64,000 bases of DNA, from the NCBI RefSeq assembly GCF_007827795.1, contig NZ_VITI01000010.1, positions 62,001 to 126,000 of the forward strand, in the 5' to 3' direction. Source of the stretch: Azospirillum brasilense (GTDB lineage Bacteria; Pseudomonadota; Alphaproteobacteria; Azospirillales; Azospirillaceae). Both the position numbers and the translations under genes were made by a program. Positions within the stretch are counted from its first letter, which is position 1. Each line of letters starts with the position of its first letter. A model generated the notes under the pieces. That model was not told the origin of the DNA, searched no databases, and was given only the letters and a program-made list of their open reading frames with translations. This document shows, piece after piece, positions 61,837 to 64,000 of the stretch.

Positions 61837-62859
61837 TCATTTCACGAAGGTCAGGTCCATCACGGACTTGGCGTCCAACGCCTTGTCCACCTGACCTTCG
61901 GACTGCCAGAACTTCACCTGATTGACGATGTCGTCGACCAGCAGCTTGCCCTTCGGCTCGACGTAGGGCAGGCCGGCGGCGACGACCTCGGGCTTCTGCT
62001 TGGTCGCTTCGGCGATGATCGCCAGCAGCTCGTCATAGCCGGGTCCCTTCACCACGGCGCCCGAAGCGTCCTTGGCGTTGAAGGCGGCATGATACTCGGC
62101 CAGCGCGGTCAGATAGGCGCCGACGAACTTCTCGGCCAGCGGGCGGCGCTGGGCGACGGTCTTCGGGCTGGTGAAGAGGGCGCCGAGCTGCCACGGCGTC
62201 TCGTCGCCGACCCAGCCCACGATGGTGCCCGAGCCTTCGGCGGCAAGCTGGCGGGCCACCGTCACCGGGGCGATCACCGCGTCCACCTGACCGCCCTTGA
62301 AGGCGGCGACCATCTTCGGCACGTCCTGCATTGCCACCATGGTCACGTCCTTGACCGTGAAGCCGTGCTTCTGGCCGAGCAGGCCGACCATGTAATGGAA
62401 GGTCGAGCCCACCGTGGTGATGGCGATGCGCTTGCCCTTGAGGTCGGCCGGCTTGGTCAGCCCGGCGTCGTGCGCCGCCTTGGTCGCCACATAGGCGCTG
62501 AGCTGGAAGCCCGGTTCGTCGCGGCTCTGCGCCGCGATCATCGTGACGGCACCCTTGGCCGCGAGGTTGTAGAAGCCCGCCGTCAGGCCGGTGACGCCAA
62601 AGTCCACGTCGCCCGAGGCCACCGCCACCGGCACCTGCTGGGCCGAGGTGAACATCTTCAGTTCGACGTCCAGCCCTTCCTTCTCGAAATAGCCCTTGGA
62701 CTTGGCGATGAAGATCGGGCCGGAGGAGGCCAGCGCCAGCACGCCGATGGAGGTCTTCTCCAGCCCTTGCGCCTCGGCGGCGGGTGTCCCGGCCAGCGCC
62801 AGGGCCGCAGCACCCATTGCACCCAGAACCAAACGGCGGCTCCAACGCACGACGGTCAT
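61837..62859 (-). CDS. ABC transporter substrate-binding protein (NMT1/SsuA-like)
   Basis: A 340-residue periplasmic protein with a Tat- or Sec-type signal (RRLVLGAMGAAALALAGTPAAEAQ). The fold is that of sulfonate/taurine/nitrate/thiamine-precursor binding proteins: IGVLALASSGPIFIAKSKGYFEKEGLDVELKMF, PVAVASGDVDFGVTGL, KGKRIAITTVGSTFHYMVG and VDAVIAPVTVARQL. Ligand cannot be deduced. AAGGGAGA precedes the start. Permease and ATPase genes follow upstream on the same strand (32 bp to the permease), giving a complete importer except for the cut ATPase. Confidence 0.9.
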   Translation of the reverse strand: MTVVRWSRRLVLGAMGAAALALAGTPAAEAQGLEKTSIGVLALASSGPIFIAKSKGYFEKEGLDVELKMFTSAQQVPVAVASGDVDFGVTGLTAGFYNLAAKGAVTMIAAQSRDEPGFQLSAYVATKAAHDAGLTKPADLKGKRIAITTVGSTFHYMVGLLGQKHGFTVKDVTMVAMQDVPKMVAAFKGGQVDAVIAPVTVARQLAAEGSGTIVGWVGDETPWQLGALFTSPKTVAQRRPLAEKFVGAYLTALAEYHAAFNAKDASGAVVKGPGYDELLAIIAEATKQKPEVVAAGLPYVEPKGKLLVDDIVNQVKFWQSEGQVDKALDAKSVMDLTFVK

Positions 62860-62891
62860 TCTCAGTCTCCCTTTCTCAATCATCATTTTTC

Positions 62892-63716
62892 TCACCGCCA
62901 TTTCAGCAGGCGGCGTTCCAGGATGGACAGCACGGTTCCGATGCTCAGGCCGAGCAGCGACAGAACCAGCACGCCGGCCAGAAGCTGGTCGGTCAGCATC
63001 AGGTTGCCGGCGGTCAGGACGAAGGCGCCGATGCCGTATTCCGCCCCGATCATCTCCGCCGCGACCACCAGGATCAGCGCGATGGAGGCGGTGATGCGGA
63101 AGCCGGCGAGGATGCCGGGCAGGGCGCCGGGAAGCACGATCTTGCGCAGGATCGACGCCCAGGGCAGGCCGAAGCTCTGCGCCATGCGGATCAGGTTGCG
63201 CGGCACCGAATCGATGGCGCTGTAAGTGGCGATCACGGTCGGGAAGAAGACGCCGAAGCCGATGGTGGCGAACTTCGACGGCTCGCCGATGCCGAACCAC
63301 AGGATGAACAGCGGCAGCAGGGCGATCTTCGGGATCGGGAAGAAGGCCGAGACCAGCGGCACGCCGACCGCCCGCGCGACCGAGCCGATGCCCATGGCGA
63401 AGCCCACGGCCATGCCCGCCACCGTGCCCATGACCCAGCCCACGCCGATGCGCATCAGCGACGCCTTCAGGTGCTGCCACAGCGACCCGTCCTGCGCCAT
63501 GGCGGCCAGCGCCGAGGCGACCGCGCTCGGCGGCGGCAGGAACAGCTCGCTGACGAGGCCGAACCGGTTGGTGGATTCCCACACCGCGATCAGGACCACG
63601 AAGGCGAGCAGCGCCGCCCAGCGGTGCCCCTTGACCGTGAAGCCGCCGCCGCGGAAACGGACGGGTTGGGGCGGTGCAGCGGAACGTTCGGTCATCGGGA
63701 GACTGGTGTCAGGCAT
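62892..63716 (-). CDS. ABC transporter permease (SsuC/TauC-like)
   Basis: A 274-residue inner-membrane permease with about six hydrophobic segments. The cytoplasmic EAA loop is seen in LIRMAQSFGLPWASILRKIVLPGALPGILAGFRIT. FFPIPKIALLPLFILWFGIGEPSKFATIGFGVFFP is characteristic of SsuC/TauC-type permeases. ATG 63716 is used; MTERSAA at 63695 is an alternative. It overlaps the ATPase gene by 8 bp, so the two are translationally coupled. Confidence 0.93.
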   Translation of the reverse strand: MPDTSLPMTERSAAPPQPVRFRGGGFTVKGHRWAALLAFVVLIAVWESTNRFGLVSELFLPPPSAVASALAAMAQDGSLWQHLKASLMRIGVGWVMGTVAGMAVGFAMGIGSVARAVGVPLVSAFFPIPKIALLPLFILWFGIGEPSKFATIGFGVFFPTVIATYSAIDSVPRNLIRMAQSFGLPWASILRKIVLPGALPGILAGFRITASIALILVVAAEMIGAEYGIGAFVLTAGNLMLTDQLLAGVLVLSLLGLSIGTVLSILERRLLKWR

Positions 63717-64000
63717 CGGCGATCTCCCGGTCGGCCAGTTGGGCCTCGGCGCGGATCAGGTGCCACAGCCGGTCGCGCACCTCCGCCAGATGGGCCTGGG
63801 CGGAGGGCTCCAGCCGCTGGTCGCGCGGCTCCTCGATGGTCACGATCTCGCGCAGGCGGCCGGGGCGGCGGCTGAGCACGACGACCCGGTCGGCCAGCCG
63901 CAGCGCCTCGTCCAGATTGTGGGTGACGTAGACGGCGGTCGTCCGCTCGCGCTGCCAGAGCGAGAGGAAGTCCTCCATCAGCAGCTCGCGCGTCTGGGCG
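63709..64000 (-). CDS. ABC transporter ATP-binding protein, partial
   Basis: Only the C-terminal 96 residues lie in the window; the frame runs off its end. It holds the H-loop VTHNLDEALRLADRVVVLSRRPGRLREI, characteristic of SsuB/TauB-type ATPases, followed by a C-terminal helix (EVRDRLWHLIRAEAQLAD). Walker A, Walker B and signature motifs are expected outside the window. ATG 63978 is internal, not the start. Confidence 0.9.
   Translation of the reverse strand, partial: AQTRELLMEDFLSLWQRERTTAVYVTHNLDEALRLADRVVVLSRRPGRLREIVTIEEPRDQRLEPSAQAHLAEVRDRLWHLIRAEAQLADREIADA

Noticed and set aside
1..64000. CRISPR array, tRNA, rRNA, insertion sequence or prophage
   Set aside because: I looked for direct repeats with spacers, cloverleaf-like blocks with CCA ends and transposase motifs on both strands and saw none. 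Short tRNAs can be missed by eye.

Overview
The window reads as high-GC alphaproteobacterial chromosome, most likely Azospirillum or a close Rhodospirillales relative. This rests on gene content and order: the aroQ-accB-accC-aat-DUF2155-mlaD-NDUFA12 neighbourhood, a waaA-lpxK-lauroyltransferase operon, the rne/amiC/mrcA/prfB neighbourhood, a split prfB with a programmed frameshift, two chemoreceptors, and the uniformly high GC at third codon positions. I found no tRNA, rRNA, transposase, phage gene or CRISPR array.

Layout. 0-9.7 kb: a PAS sensor protein whose phospho-acceptor histidine is missing, two small unknown proteins, a polysaccharide deacetylase, a DUF2934 protein, a hibernation factor fused to a cold-shock domain, a divergent L,D-transpeptidase / MepK-like endopeptidase pair, a baeRF-type protein and an XRE regulator. 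10-16.3 kb: a transmembrane chemoreceptor, two unknown proteins around a long inverted repeat, and a dynamin-like GTPase followed by a periplasmic binding protein. 16.3-22.3 kb: the aroQ-accB-accC operon, an RNase T2 bounded by long palindromes, aat, and a minus-strand run (DUF2155, lipoprotein, MlaD, NDUFA12). 22.3-26.3 kb: LysE-type exporter and the lipid A operon. 26.5-32.7 kb: a globin-type soluble chemoreceptor, a glycosyltransferase/metallophosphoesterase pair divergent from a lipid kinase, and a 536-residue orphan. 32.7-43.3 kb: housekeeping genes (pmbA, ubiD, ubiA, rsmE, gshA), a DoxX protein, a HEAT-repeat protein, a lysine-methyltransferase-like protein and a CHAP protein. 43.3-49.5 kb: aminotransferase, degenerate gamma-glutamyltransferase-like lipoprotein, M48 protease, DsbA-like protein, HAD hydrolase, greB. 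49.5-61.8 kb: rne, amiC, mrcA, an SGNH/MBOAT acyltransferase pair, prfB and a small peptidoglycan-binding protein. 61.8-64 kb: a substrate-binding protein, permease and truncated ATPase of one ABC importer.

A recurring theme is the cell envelope. Enzymes that make, cut or probably modify peptidoglycan (PBP1A, amidase, L,D-transpeptidase, MepK-like, CHAP, deacetylase, MBOAT/SGNH) lie in the same window as lipid A and lipid-transport genes. The most promising candidates for something not well described are the MBOAT/SGNH pair next to mrcA with a twin palindrome upstream, the 102-bp dispersed palindromic element, the chemoreceptor globin without a proximal histidine, and several enzyme-like proteins that have lost catalytic residues.
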